From: JAMXLO01 sp963749575
Lineage (GTDB): Bacteria > Pseudomonadota > Alphaproteobacteria > Acetobacterales > Acetobacteraceae
Assembly: GCA_963749575.1 (NCBI GenBank)
Contig: CAVVNM010000014.1
Coordinates: 372,001-436,000, forward strand
Length of the DNA stretch: 64,000 bases
Reading direction: 5' to 3'
In this document: positions 53,975 through 64,000 of the stretch, one piece after another
Layout of the letters: each line of letters opens with the position of its first letter
Position numbering within the stretch: position 1 is the first letter of the stretch
Translations under genes and position numbers: made by a program
The notes under the pieces: model-generated
Database searches by the model: none
What the model saw: the letters and a program-made list of their open reading frames with translations, nothing else
What the model was told of the DNA's origin: nothing

Positions 53975-56406
53975 TCACACGTCCAGATTCGCCACCTTCA
54001 GCGCGTTCCCCACGATGAAGTCCCGCCGCGGCTCGACCACGTCGCCCATCAGTGTGGAGAACACCTGGGCTGCGTCCTCGCTGTCGCCCACCTTCACCTG
54101 CAGCAGCGTCCGCACCGCCGGATCGAGCGTGGTGCGCCACAACTGATCGGGGTTCATTTCGCCCAGCCCCTTGAACCGCTGCACCGTCAAACCTCGCCGC
54201 CCGTGCGCGATGATCCGGTCGAACGCGGTGGCCGGTCCCGGCACCGTCACCTCCAGCGCGTCCAGCTTCAGCTTGGCCGGCTGGGCGAACCGGCGGCTCA
54301 GTTCCTCCGCCGAGGCCATCCAGCCGCCGCGCGTCCTCGCTGCGCAGCGAGGCGGGATCGAGCGTGTAGCGTTCCGCCACACCCCGCACCATGCGCGACA
54401 TGGTGAGGCCGCCGTCGGCGCTGACCACCCAGCCCTGCTCGGTCGGCAGCGACACCGCGTTCAGCCGCCGCGCCAGCACCGGCGCCGCGGCGATGGCGCG
54501 CGACGGATCGGCGCTCAGCGCGCCGGCAATCGCGACCTGTTCGAGATAGGCGACCGGCGCGGTCACCGACAGCCGGCGCAGCAGCGCCGCGACATAGCGG
54601 AGCCAGCGGACATGCTCGCGCAGCTCCTCGCTCTCGAACACCGTGCCGTCGGCGTAGGTCAGCCGCGCATCCGCCAGCGCCTTGTCCAGCAGGAACGCCT
54701 CCAGCGAATCGTCGTCCTTCAGATACCGCTCATCGTTGCCGCGCTTGGCGCGGTACAGCGGCGGCTGGGCGATGTACAGGTGGCCGCGATCGATCAGGTC
54801 CGGCATCTGGCGGAAGAAGAACGTCAGCAGCAGCGTGCGGATGTGCGAGCCGTCCACATCGGCGTCGGTCATGATGACGATGCGGTGGTAGCGCAGCTTG
54901 GCGACGTCGAACCCGCCCTGCTCCGGCTCGCCGCGGCCGATGCCGGTGCCCAGCGCGGTGATCAGCGTGCCGATCTCCTGGCTGCCCAGCATGCGGTCGA
55001 AGCGGGCGCGCTCGACGTTCAGGATCTTGCCCTTCAGCGGCAGGATCGCCTGGTTCTTGCGATCGCGCCCCTGCTTGGCGGAGCCGCCGGCGCTGTCGCC
55101 CTCGACGATGAAGATCTCGCACTTCGCCGGATCGCGCTCCTGGCAGTCGGCGAGTTTGCCGGGCAGCGTCGAGATATCCAGCACGCCCTTGCGCCGCGTC
55201 AGCTCGCGCGCCTTGCGGGCGGCCTCGCGCGCTGCGGCGGCGTCCATCACCTTCTGGACGACGCCCTTGGCCTCCTTGGGATGGGTCTCGAACCAGTGCG
55301 CGATGGCGTCCGCCGTGGCCGCCTGCACCACCGGCTGCACCTCGGACGACACCAGCTTGTCCTTGGTCTGCGAGGAGAACTTCGGGTCCGGCACCTTCAC
55401 CGACAGCACCGCGGTCATGCCCTCACGCATGTCCTCGCCGACCAGCTGCAAGCCTTCCTTCTTGCCCATGCCCTCGGCGTATTTGGTCACCACGCGGGTC
55501 AGCGCCTGGCGGAAGCCGGCCAGATGGGTGCCGCCGTCGCGCTGCGGGATGTTGTTGGTGAAGCACAGCATGGTCTCGTGGAAGCTGTCGTTCCACGACA
55601 GCGCGAACTCGACGCGGATGCCCAGAGCGTCATCGGCGGCACGCAGGTTGATCGGCGGGGTGAACACCGCGGTCTTGCCGCGGTCCAGCCACTCGACGAA
55701 GGCGACCAGCCCGCCATCGTAGCGCATCACGCTTTCGACCGCCGGCGCGTGGCGTTCGTCGCGCAGCACGATGGTCACGCCGGAATTCAGGAACGCCAGT
55801 TCGCGCAGCCGCCGCTCCAGCAGGGCGAAGTCGAACTCGATATGGGTGAAGGTCGCCGGGCTTGGCTTGAAGGTCACCTCGGTGCCATTGCGGTGCGGGC
55901 CGGACCCGACCACGGCGAGCGGCGCCTCGGCGTCGCCATTGCGAAATCGGATCAGATGCTCGACGCCGTGGCGCCAGATGCGCACCTCCATCCACTCGGA
56001 GAGCGCGTTCACCACCGCCGCGCCCACGCCGTGCAGGCCGCCGGACACCTTGTAGGAGTTCTGGTTGAACTTCCCGCCCGCGTGCAGCCGCGTCAGCACG
56101 ACCTCGGCCGCGGAAATCCCCTCCTCGGGGTGGATGTCGACGGGAATTCCTCGCCCGTCGTCGCTCACCGTCACGCTGCCGTCGCCGTTCAGCACCAGCT
56201 CGACGCGCGTGGCGAAACCGGCCTGCGCCTCATCGACCGCGTTGTCGATGATCTCGAACGCCATGTGATGCAGACCCGAGCCGTCGTCGGTGTCGCCGAT
56301 ATACATGCCCGGGGCGACGGCGCACCGCGTCGAGGCCCCGCAGGACCGAAATGGACGCGGCGTCATAGGCGTCAGAATCAGGCTGCGGCGCGGTGTCTTC
56401 GGACAT
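53975..56406 (-). CDS. gyrB: DNA gyrase subunit B (two frame changes)
   Basis: ATPase subunit of gyrase. The start at 56406 (MSEDTAPQ) is in another frame from the main part. A +1 change at about 56308-56314 joins VRRRPG to GMYIGDTDDGSG. The main frame carries GHKL motifs (EIIDNAVDE, DDGRGIPV, GGLHGVGAAVVNAL) and the TOPRIM part (IVEGDSAGGSAKQGRDR, MTDADVDGSHIRTLLL). A second change near 54333 leads into RFKGLGEMNPDQLW and the C-terminus DFIVGNALKVANLDV. With two bases removed the gene is 810 codons. The C-terminal motif and recF 39 bp upstream show it is gyrB and not parE. An essential gene would not stay broken, so base errors are likely. Confidence 0.93.
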
Positions 56407-56445
56407 GCCGACGGACGACTCCGGAGGTCGGTTGGGGTAATCTAG

Positions 56446-57621
56446 TCATATAGCCGCTACAGCGCGCCGGGCACAGGGGTTGCGGCGCGAATCCGGCGGT
56501 GGAAAACGCTGATCAGGCAGCAATTCTCCGCCACGCACACGGAGCCCTTCGGCGTGTCCGGCGAGCGGCAGAAACGTCTCCGCGTCGGTGCCGGTGATCA
56601 GCGTCTGCGCCGGCAGCCGCAGCAGCGCCGCGAACAGCGCTCGCGCGCCGCTCCGGATCGAGATGTACCGCCGGCTCGTCCAGCAGCAGCAGCGGCGCGA
56701 AGCCGCGCGCCTCGGCGATCAGCGCGGCATGGCGGAGGATGACGCCGATCAGCAGCGCTTTCTGCTCGCCGGTCGACGCGAGCGCGGCCGGTGTGCCGGT
56801 CACGGCATCGGCGAGCACCATGTCGGTGCGGTGCGCGCCGAATGCGGCGGACCCGGCGGCCGCATCGCGGGCACGTGCGACCGGCGAGGCTGGCGCGCAG
56901 CCATTCCTCGACCGCCAATGCCGGCGCTGCCGCCAGCCGATCGGCGATCGCGCAGGTCAGGCCCATGTGCGCCGTGGGAAAGCCCGGCGAACGGCGTGCA
57001 CAGCGTTCATCTCGTGCCACCAGTGCCATGCGCGCCGCGGTAGCCGCCACGGCGTGCCGCGCCATCGCATCCTCCAGCCCGGCAAGCCAGGCCGGATCGG
57101 CCCGGCGGTCCGCCAGCAGCCGGTTGCGCTGCGCCATGGCGGCGTCGTGCGCCGCGACCTCACGCGCGTGGCCGGGCTCCAGCGCCCACACCAGCCGGTC
57201 GAGAAAGCGGCGGCGGCCGGACGTGGCCTCCTGGAACAGGCGGGCCATCTGCGGCGTGAGCCACACCGCGGCGACACGGGCGGCGATCTCAGCCTGGCTG
57301 CGCGGCGCGGCGCCGTCGAGGCGGAACACGCGGCGATCGAATGGGCCGTCCGGGGCACTGCCGGTGCCGATGTCCACCTCGCCGTCCGCGGTTGCGAAGC
57401 GGCCGGCTACCGCCCAGCCGCCGGCACCGCCGCGACGCGGCAGATCGCCGTTGCGCGCCCCCCGCAGGCCCCTGCCCGGCGTCAGCAGCGAGACCGCCTC
57501 CAGCAGATTGGTCTTGCCGCTGCCGTTCGGTCCGAACAGCACGCTGATCCGCGCCGTCAGGCCGCCATGTCAGCGCCGGGTAGCTGCGGAATTCGGTGAG
57601 CGACAGGCGGAGCAGGCGCAT
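56446..57621 (-). CDS. recF: DNA replication and repair protein RecF (several frame changes)
   Basis: SMC-like ATPase that loads RecA at gaps. The start at 57621 gives MRLLRLSLTEFRSYPALTW. A +1 change at 57560-57561 leads to VLFGPNGSGKTNLLEAVSLL with Walker A. A further +1 near 56881 reaches MVLADAVTGTP, STGEQKALL and Walker B LLLLDEPAVHLDPERR. Another +1 near 56650 leads to LPAQTLITGTDAETF and the end. A compensating +1/-1 pair seems to lie between about 56985 and 57015. Net +3, so 391 codons, the normal size. Gene order recF-gyrB is conserved, but dnaN is not upstream; the lytic transglycosylase diverges instead. Confidence 0.9.
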
Positions 57622-57646
57622 GCGCCGATGTGCGGTCGCGTTACTC

Positions 57647-57668
57647 GCCAGGTCAACATTTGACTGGC
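57647..57668. promoter_or_regulatory. inverted repeat in the recF/transglycosylase divergent region
   Basis: GCCAGGTCAA (57647-57656) and TTGACTGGC (57660-57668) pair with one bulged G, centred just 30 bp upstream of the recF start. The 240-bp region 57622-57861 is more A+T-rich than its surroundings and has no gene. It must hold promoters for both directions. Confidence 0.4.
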
Positions 57669-57861
57669 CGAGCAAAGTCGTTGCTAAAGACAATGCTGTC
57701 ATTTGAGTATCAGCGAAGTAACCATGAATAATAGTCTTACCGCAGATCGATCACGTTGAGGCAAACCAACGCGCGCACGCAATCGGCTGGCCACCGACCT
57801 CGCTCCGACTTGATAATCGGCCAGTGTTGCCAGCCCGGATATGAACGTGTATTGCGAATGA

Positions 57862-59511
57862 ATGCGAGGGCGAGGGTCACGACCGACCCGTGCTCTGGCG
57901 ACCTGGGTTGGAATGCTCGCCGCTGTTCTTGCAGCGGTGGGGAGCTATTCTGTTGCCCAGGCGCAGAGACCGGGCGAAACGGCAGACCAGACCGCACTGG
58001 CGGTGCCGCGGGTCGGGCTGCGCGGCGCGGCGGGCGTGGGGCTTCCGCAACCGCTTTCCCCCAGCGAGGCTGCCCAGATCCGGAGAATATTCTCCCTGCA
58101 GGGCGCGGGTTCTGAGGCCGAGGCCGCGCGCGAGACCGCGCGGGTGCAGAATGATCTTCTGCTTGGGTGCAATTCTGGCGGACCGCTACCTGCGCGGCCG
58201 GCCGACTCCGGCGGAGCTTGCCGCCTGGCTCGATGCGGTTCGGCGATCAGGCGGAGGCGCCGTCATCCGCGGCCTGCTGGAGCGTCTGGCACCGACGGGG
58301 ACGCTACCGACGGGGACAATACGCGAGAGGCTGCTCCGCTGCCGTCACCGCGCCGGAGCGCCGGGCGCGCCTCGTCCGCGCCCCGCTCGCTGTTCGTGCA
58401 GAACCGCGACGCCGAGGCGGTTGCCGCTGCCCGGATGCGGCCGGCCGACGCCGAGGCGCAGTTTGTCGGCGGGCCTTGCCGCGCTGCGGCTCGGCCAGGA
58501 CGAAGCCGCGGCGTTGTTCGATGCTGCCTATCAGGCCGCGTCTAACGCCGGCGCTGCGGGCGGCAGGAGCGTTCTGGGCGGGCCGGGTTGCGCAGCGCGG
58601 CGGGCGATCGCGGGGGATTCGCCGTCTGGATGCGCCGCGCCTCCCTGGAGGGCGACACGTTCTACGGCTTGATCGCCCGTCGTGCGCTCGGCCCCGCGGT
58701 CGCCTGCGTGCCGAGTGAGACCCTTGGCAACGCCGACATGGAGGCCCTGATGGCAACGCCGCAGGGCCGCCGCGCCTTCGCTCTGTTGCAGGTTGGCGAG
58801 AAGCGCCTTGCCGAGGCGGAGCTGCGCGCACTCTGGACGGATACCGCGCAGGATGGCGTGTTCGATCGCTCGATCGTGCTGGCCGCGCGTGCGGTGGGCT
58901 TCGCCCAGTTGGCCGCCGAGATCGAGCAGAATGGCATCCCGCGGCCGGATGGGGCGAACCGTGGTGCGGCTGCGGCCGGCGAGCGGCTTCCTGGTCGATC
59001 CGCCGCTGGTCTATGCCCTGGTGCGCCATGAATTCGAACTTCCACGCCGCGGCGGTATCAAGCAACGGCGCTCGCGGCCTGATGCAGATCATGCCCCGCA
59101 CCGCCCATGCGGTGGCCGGCGGACAGGCGAACCACCTGCAGGATCCAGAGGTCAACCTCGCCATCGGCCAGCAATATCTGCTGACGCTGGCGGACGGACG
59201 ATGCGATCGACGGCGACCTGATCCGGTTGCTGGCCGGCTATGGCCAGGGCCAGGGCGGGTTGCGGAAATGGGTCGATGCGGTGCGTGACGAGGGCGATCC
59301 CCTGATGTTCATCGAGGCAATTCCCAATGGACACACCAGGGCGTTCATCGAGGACGCTCTGGTATACTCCTGGCATTACGCGGCCGAACTGCACCTTCCC
59401 GCGTCGAGCCTGGACGCGCTGGCCGCCGGCCATTATCCGCGGCTGGTGCGTGCCGGAGAAAAACCAAGGCCTGCCAACGGCGACACCTGCGCGCCCACCG
59501 CAACGCGGTAG
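57862..59511 (+). pseudogene. lytic murein transglycosylase, frame broken at least eight times
   Basis: SLT-type peptidoglycan-cleaving enzyme. It has an N-terminal signal (WVGMLAAVLAAVGSYSVAQAQ) near residues 16-35. Pieces in all three frames add up to the family: LLLG|AILADRYLRGRPTPAELAAWL, SLFVQNRDAEAVAAARMRPADAEAQF, AGLAALRLGQDEAAALF, RRASLEGDTFYGLIARRALGP, LVYALVRHE, NFHAAAVSSNGARGLMQIMP with the SLT loop, and LIRLLAGYGQGQGGLRKWV. The catalytic Glu is in VRHE, just before a break. The first change is an extra G in GGG 58165-58167. At least one +1/-1 pair occurs near 58230-58260. Every block is well conserved, so heavy sequencing error is more likely than decay, but decay cannot be excluded. 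Confidence 0.8.
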
Positions 59512-59582
59512 TGGACACAACACCCACGCATTGAAACCTGCCGCCTCGTGACGCATATCGCGGCGCGCAAGGAGGTGCGGCG

Positions 59583-61401
59583 ATGAACGACGTGGTTGCG
59601 GAAAGGCATGATTTCGGCGCCGAGGTCGGGCGGCTGCTGGATCTGGTGGTGCACTCGCTCTATTCCGAGCGGGAGATTTTCTTGCGTGAACTGGTGGCGA
59701 ACGCCGCCGATGCAATGGACCGGCGCCGGTTCGAGGCGCTGACCGATCCTGCCCTCGCGCCACCGGCCGAAGCGAAGATCCGCATCGTGCCCGACAAGGA
59801 TGCCCGCACACTGCTGATCGCCGACGACGGCATTGGCATGGGGCGGCAGGAGCTGATCGACAACCTGGGCACCATCGCCCGCTCCGGCACCCGAGCGTTC
59901 GGCGCCGCGCTGGCATTCGGCCAAGCCCGAGGAACGACCGAGCCTGATCGGCCAGTTCGGTGTCGGCTTCTATTCCGCCTTCATGGTGGCCGACCGGGTG
60001 GAAGTGACCTCGCGCAAGGCGGGCTCCGAGGAGGCGTTCACCTGGGCCTCGGACGGCGGCGGCCAGTTCACCATCGCGCCGGCGGCGCACGAAACCGCCG
60101 GGACCGATATCTTGCTGCACATCAAGTCGGATGCCGACGAGTACCTCGATCCGATCCGGCTCGAGGCGATCGTGCGCAAATGGGCCGACCACATCACGCT
60201 GCCGATCACCATCGTTCGCGACGGCAAGGACCTGCCGGCCAACGAGGGGACTGCGCTGTGGCGCAAGCCGCGGGCGGACATTTCCGAGCAGTCGTACCAC
60301 GAGTTCTACCGCCACCTCGGCCATCTGTTCGACACGCCCTGGGCCACGCTGCATTGGCGCGCCGAGGGTATGCTGGAATTCCACGCGCTGCTGTTCCTGC
60401 CCGGCATGAAGCCGTTCGAACCGTTCGAGGGCGACCGCGATTCGCACGTGAAGCTGCACGTGCGGCGCATGTTCATCACCGACAAGGCCGAGCTGCTGCC
60501 GTCCTGGCTGCGCTTCGTGCAGGGCGTGGTGGACACCGAGGACCTGCCGCTGAATGTGTCGCGCGAGATGCTGCAGACGACGCCGGTGCTCGGCCGGATC
60601 CGCAAGGCGCTGATCGGCCGCGTGCTGTCGGAGCTGAAGAACCGTGCCAAGGACGCCGACGATTACGGCAAATTCTGGGACAATTTCGGTGCCGTGCTCA
60701 AGGAGGGCGCCTGGGAGGACGCCGAGCACCGCGCCGAGATCGCCCCGCTGTTGCGGTTCCGTTCGTCCTCACAGGAAGGCTCGACCTCGTTGCCGGAGTA
60801 TCTCACGCGGCTGCAGGAGGGGCAGGACACGATCTGGTACCTGGCGGGCGACAACCCGGATTCGCTGCGTGCCTCGCCGCAGCTCGAGGGGTTCCGCGCC
60901 AAGGGCATCGAGGTGCTGTTGCTGTCCGACCCGATCGATGCGTTCTGGCCCGAACGGCTCGATAGTTTCGAGGGAAAGCACCTGAAGAGCGTCACCCAGG
61001 CGTCCGAGCCGGAGAAGGATGCGGACCTGCCGGACATTTCGCCGCTGCTGGCCGCGTTGAAGCAGGCGCTGGGCGACGCGGTCGCCGATGTACGCTCGAC
61101 CGGCCGCCTGACCGACAGCGCCGTGGTGCTGGCGGCCGGTGACCGAGGACCCGATCTGCAGATGCAGCGCCTGCTGCGCCGTGCCGGCCGCGCGATGCTG
61201 CCAACCGCGCCGGTGCTGGAAGTCAATCCGCACCACAAGCTGATCGAGTCGCTGGTGGATAAGCTGCAGGACGCGACGCTGATCGCTGATGCCGCCGGCA
61301 CGCTGCTCGATCTTGCGCGCGTACAGGAGGGTGACCTGCCCCGCGATCCGGCACAATTTGCCCGACGGGTCACATTGCTGCTTGGGTCGTCGCTGCGTTA
61401 G
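59583..61401 (+). CDS. htpG: molecular chaperone HtpG (Hsp90, one +1 frame change)
   Basis: Cytoplasmic Hsp90 chaperone. AAGGAGGTG stands 6 nt before the ATG. The N-terminal GHKL ATPase domain reads EVGRLLDLVVHSLYSEREIFLRELVANAADA, with IADDGIGM and the lid. The frame changes at CC 59921-59922, between GAALAFG and KPEERPSLIGQFGVGFYSAFM, which needs one base removed. The middle domain (HYEFYRHLGHLF-type region) and the C-terminal dimerisation part follow without break. Corrected, it is 605 residues, close to the family. No heat-shock promoter was recognised upstream. Confidence 0.94.
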
Positions 61402-61511
61402 AGCGGCGTTGCTGATGAAACGTTTCGCTGCGCCCGGCGCATCCTGCCGCCACAAGGCAGGACGGGATGAGCGCAGCGAAGCCGCTCGGCGCGACGCGGC
61501 AGGGGGGTTCG

Positions 61512-62909
61512 ATGCTGGATCAGACACTGGAATGCCTGGTTGATACCGCCGCCACGACACGGCCGCTCAATGCGGTGCGTCCCTCGGGGCTTGCCGCATT
61601 CCTGGACGGCCTGCCGGCAGCTCAATCGCGCTTCCTGCGCCAGCTCGATTTCACCGCGGCGGCGCAGGAACTGTTGTACCTGCCCGGCGACGAAGGCGTG
61701 GTCGGCGCGGTGCTCGGTCTCGGTGATGACGCCTCGCCCGCCGCGTTCGGCAATCTGGCGTTCCGTTTGCCGGAAGGCATGCCGTGGCGTCTGCGGGCCG
61801 GCGATTACGATTCCGCGACCGCCACTCTCGGCTTCTGTCTCGGCGCCTACCGCTATGGTGAGCTGAAGGCAGCCAAGCGCGGCCCGGCACGGTTGCTGGC
61901 GCCCGCGGGACAGACGCTGAGCCGCTCCGCGGCGGCCGCCACCTGGATGGTGCGCGACCTGGTGAATACGCCGGCCAACCTTCTCGGCCCGGTCGAACTC
62001 GCCGACGTCGCCGTCTCGCTTGGCAAGCGCTTCGGCGCCGCCACCGAGATCATCGCGGGCGACGCGCTGGCCGAGGACTACCCGACCGTCGCCGCGGTCG
62101 GCCTGGGGTCGGCACGCCCGGCGCAGGTCGCGATCCTGCGCTGGTCCGGCAGCGCCGCGCGCGCCGGCGCACCATTCATTTCGCTATGCGGCAAGGGTGT
62201 CTGTTTCGACACTGGCGGCTACGACCTCAAGCCCTCGAGCGGCATGCTGCGGATGAAGAAGGACATGGGCGGCGCTGCCACTGTGCTGGGTCTGGCCAGG
62301 ATGATCATGGAGGCCGACCTGCCGGTGCGCCTTGCGGTGCGAATTGGCTGCGTCGAGAATTCCGTCTCCGGGACGGCCATGCGACCGCTCGACGTGATCC
62401 GGACACGAAAAGGCTTTACCGTGGAGGTCGGCAACACCGACGCCGAGGGCCGGTTGGTGCTGTGCGACCTGCTGGCGGATGCGTGCGACGAGTCCCCTGC
62501 CCTGTTGGTCGACTGCGCCACGCTGACCGGCGCCGCGCGGGTTGCGCTCGGCCCCGACCTACCGGCCATGTTCTGCAATAACGACGACTGGGCGGAAACG
62601 CTGCTGCGGGTCGGCCGAGAACAGCATGACCCGCTGTGGCGCCTGCCGCTCTGGGCGCCCTACGACCGCTGGCTGGACAGTCCGGTCGCCGATATCAACA
62701 ACGTGTCGTCGAAGCCGCATGCCGGGGCGATCACGGCGGCATTATTCCTGCAGCGGTTTGTTACGCCGGGCATTGCATGGGCGCATTTCGATCTGTATGC
62801 CTGGAACGACCAGACCTCGCCGGCACATCCCGAGGGGGGCGAGGCGTACGCTATGCGGGCGCTGTTCGCCGCCGTGGCAACACGGGCGGAGAGTGCGGAG
62901 CCGGATTGA
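61512..62909 (+). CDS. leucyl aminopeptidase family protein (M17)
   Basis: Cytoplasmic two-metal aminopeptidase of 465 residues. The start at 61512 follows AGGGGGG. The C-terminal catalytic domain has the metal-binding and catalytic motifs LCGKGVCFDTGGYDLKP, MKKDMGGAA and VGNTDAEGRLVL. The N-terminal domain is short and family-typical. It would free amino acids from peptides, suiting the peptide-uptake theme of the window. It starts 110 bp after htpG. The frame is intact. Confidence 0.93.
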   Translation: MLDQTLECLVDTAATTRPLNAVRPSGLAAFLDGLPAAQSRFLRQLDFTAAAQELLYLPGDEGVVGAVLGLGDDASPAAFGNLAFRLPEGMPWRLRAGDYDSATATLGFCLGAYRYGELKAAKRGPARLLAPAGQTLSRSAAAATWMVRDLVNTPANLLGPVELADVAVSLGKRFGAATEIIAGDALAEDYPTVAAVGLGSARPAQVAILRWSGSAARAGAPFISLCGKGVCFDTGGYDLKPSSGMLRMKKDMGGAATVLGLARMIMEADLPVRLAVRIGCVENSVSGTAMRPLDVIRTRKGFTVEVGNTDAEGRLVLCDLLADACDESPALLVDCATLTGAARVALGPDLPAMFCNNDDWAETLLRVGREQHDPLWRLPLWAPYDRWLDSPVADINNVSSKPHAGAITAALFLQRFVTPGIAWAHFDLYAWNDQTSPAHPEGGEAYAMRALFAAVATRAESAEPD

Positions 62910-63059
62910 GCACCCCGGGTAACGTCTCCGCGAGCGATACGAAAAAGGCTTCGTTCCTGGAATGGAATTGCCTAGGATCGATCGTGCACCGGCACTATTG
63001 GGTGCCCCATCATCGATACGAACAAACTGAACCTGTCCGGGACCTTGAAAGGAACCACC

Positions 63060-63461
63060 ATGGCTGCCAGCCCATCCGCCGATCACATGGTCGGCATCCT
63101 CCGTGAGACCATTGTCGCCCTGGTGCGACGCGACGGCGCCGATCTGTCGGCACGCCAGCTCGGCGTATTCCTGACCTGCTATCTGCGCGACGGCGGGCAC
63201 ACGGTGCGCGGGCTCGCGGCCGAGCTCAATGTTTCGAAGCCGGCGATCACCCGTGCGCTCGACCGGCTGGGCGAGCTCGATCTGGCTCGGCGCAAGGTAG
63301 ACCCGCTGGATCGCCGCAGCGTCCTGGTGCAGCGTACGCTGAAGGGCGCCGCCTTCCTGCGCGACCTGCGCTCGATCATGGGTGATGCCGCGAGCACGAC
63401 GAAGAAGGCGCCGCATTCGATGTCCGGCGAGACTTCGAGCCGGCGCACGGCGACCGCCTGA
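63060..63461 (+). CDS. MarR-family transcriptional regulator
   Basis: Winged-helix regulator of 133 residues. AAAGGAA precedes the ATG. The DNA-binding helix-turn-helix is GHTVRGLAAELNVSKPAITRALDRL, followed by the wing (DRRSVLVQRTLKG). The C-terminal part is short and Ser/Thr-rich, and the dimerisation helices are reduced compared with usual MarR proteins, so it may belong to a short HTH subgroup. Target unknown. It is convergent with the sugar-phosphate transferase gene across a hairpin. Confidence 0.82.
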   Translation: MAASPSADHMVGILRETIVALVRRDGADLSARQLGVFLTCYLRDGGHTVRGLAAELNVSKPAITRALDRLGELDLARRKVDPLDRRSVLVQRTLKGAAFLRDLRSIMGDAASTTKKAPHSMSGETSSRRTATA

Positions 63462-63467
63462 TTGCTT

Positions 63468-63502
63468 CCCCGACTCGCTGGACGACGTCCGGGGGGTCGG
63501 GG
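63468..63502. terminator. hairpin between convergent MarR and transferase genes
   Basis: CCCCGAC (63468-63474) and GTCGGGG (63496-63502) form a 7-bp GC stem between the two convergent stop codons. It could act as a terminator in both directions, but no T-run is present on either strand. Confidence 0.45.
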
Positions 63503-63503
63503 T

Positions 63504-64000
63504 TCAGCCCCAGCGCGCGACGCCCGCCCGTCGGGCCCGGCGTGCCACGAAGCCAAGCCAGCACAGTTGCGGCGGCAGCGTCAGCAGCGGGATGAACGGT
63601 TTGACCGGTGTAGGCGCGGCCAGGAACAGCAGCGCAGACACCCCACCGAACACGGCGAAGCCCCAGTGCAGCAGCGAGACCGCCACCGCCGGCACGCCGG
63701 AGCGCTGCGCCACCTGGTACAGGTGGCCGCGGTGCGGCTCGGTCAGCCGCTCGCCGGCCAATGCCCGGCGGACCAGAGTGAAGGCAACGTCGAACAACAC
63801 GCCGGATAGCAACAGCGGCACGATCAGGAACGACAATTCGACATTGTCCAGACGGCTTGCCACCACCGCAAGGACAGCCAGGACGAAGCCGCAGAACTGG
63901 CTGCCGACATCGCCCAAGAAGATGCGCGCGCGAGGGAAATTGAATGGCAGGAAGCCGGCCAGGCCCGCGGCCAGCAACAGCGCCGCGAAATAGGCGAACC
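63504..64000 (-). CDS. WecA/WbpL-type sugar-phosphate transferase, 5' part off window
   Basis: Membrane glycosyltransferase family 4 protein. Only the C-terminal part lies here, and the frame is open to the window edge. FLGDVGSQFCGFVLAVLAVV is the conserved catalytic-Asp region, and EPHRGHLYQVAQRSGVP is the H-rich loop of the WbpL-like group, which moves a HexNAc-1-phosphate to undecaprenyl phosphate. Several helices follow. It points off the window, so the neighbours that would define the polysaccharide are not visible. A TTG in the frame is a formal start but not the real one. Confidence 0.87.
   Translation of the reverse strand, partial: FAYFAALLLAAGLAGFLPFNFPRARIFLGDVGSQFCGFVLAVLAVVASRLDNVELSFLIVPLLLSGVLFDVAFTLVRRALAGERLTEPHRGHLYQVAQRSGVPAVAVSLLHWGFAVFGGVSALLFLAAPTPVKPFIPLLTLPPQLCWLGFVARRARRAGVARWG

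Noticed and set aside
53916..56453. Long plus-strand open frame opposite gyrB
   Set aside because: It is His/Arg-rich antisense of gyrB with no recognisable domain.
1..64000. CRISPR arrays, rRNA, tRNA, IS elements
   Set aside because: No regularly spaced repeats, rRNA cores, cloverleaf-like genes or transposases were found by reading.

Overview
The window is a stretch of GC-rich chromosome, about two-thirds G+C by eye, from an alphaproteobacterium. A Rhodospirillales/Acetobacteraceae-like host is the best guess. The reasons are the ileS-lspA-DUF3035 block, a ChvG-like kinase with an H-box of the form AHAFK-x-P, a MutL that carries the endonuclease motif, and many orphan periplasmic substrate-binding proteins. 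The family is an inference from gene content. No rRNA, tRNA, CRISPR array, prophage or insertion sequence was seen.

Layout. 0-4.2 kb: a sensor kinase cut by the window edge, then alaS. 4.2-13.8 kb: a peptide-binding protein divergent from an amidase, an SDR, a crotonase divergent from an HMG-CoA-lyase-type enzyme, a GlcD-like FAD oxidase and a PoxB-type pyruvate:quinone oxidoreductase. 14.0-20.8 kb: a dipeptide/oligopeptide ABC operon (ATPase, binding protein, two permeases, ATPase). A MazE/MazF module sits inside it, and a DUF925-type nucleotidyltransferase lies between the second permease and the second ATPase. 20.8-24 kb: an MFS transporter and a cytochrome b561/catalase-like peroxidase pair. 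24.1-28.3 kb: ileS, lspA and a DUF3035 lipoprotein. 28.4-33.8 kb: gamma-glutamyltransferase, pgi and mutL. 33.8-45.2 kb: three branched-chain-amino-acid-type binding proteins with no permeases, rsmD, an RsuA/RluB pseudouridine synthase, a class-C26 glutamine hydrolase, a triple-GAF sensor kinase, an AhpD-like protein, tadA and a GT61 glycosyltransferase. 45.2-53.9 kb: purD, an HpaB-like flavin hydroxylase divergent from a nitronate monooxygenase, xseA, a hybrid kinase, a VWA protein and a CheZ-like protein. 53.9-61.4 kb: gyrB and recF on the minus strand, a lytic transglycosylase and htpG. 61.5-64 kb: a leucyl aminopeptidase, a MarR regulator and the end of a WecA/WbpL-type sugar-phosphate transferase.

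Working together: the peptide importer, amidase, GGT, C26 hydrolase and aminopeptidase suggest a cell that takes up and breaks down peptides and amides. The crotonase, HMGL and GlcD-like genes suggest organic-acid or branched-chain carbon catabolism. The rest is mostly housekeeping.

Sequence quality. At least ten coding regions, including gyrB, recF, htpG and poxB, are broken by single-base frame changes. Nearly all are +1, often in short G or C runs. When corrected, gene lengths return to whole codons and normal family sizes. This looks like unpolished insertion errors more than gene decay. The damage lies in 0-30 kb and 54-60 kb, and 30.3-53.9 kb is clean. No clearly new multi-gene system was found. 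The best leads are the nucleotidyltransferase and MazEF module inside the peptide-import operon, the SDR lacking catalytic residues, the structured leader before the GGT gene, and the overlapping VWA/CheZ-like pair.
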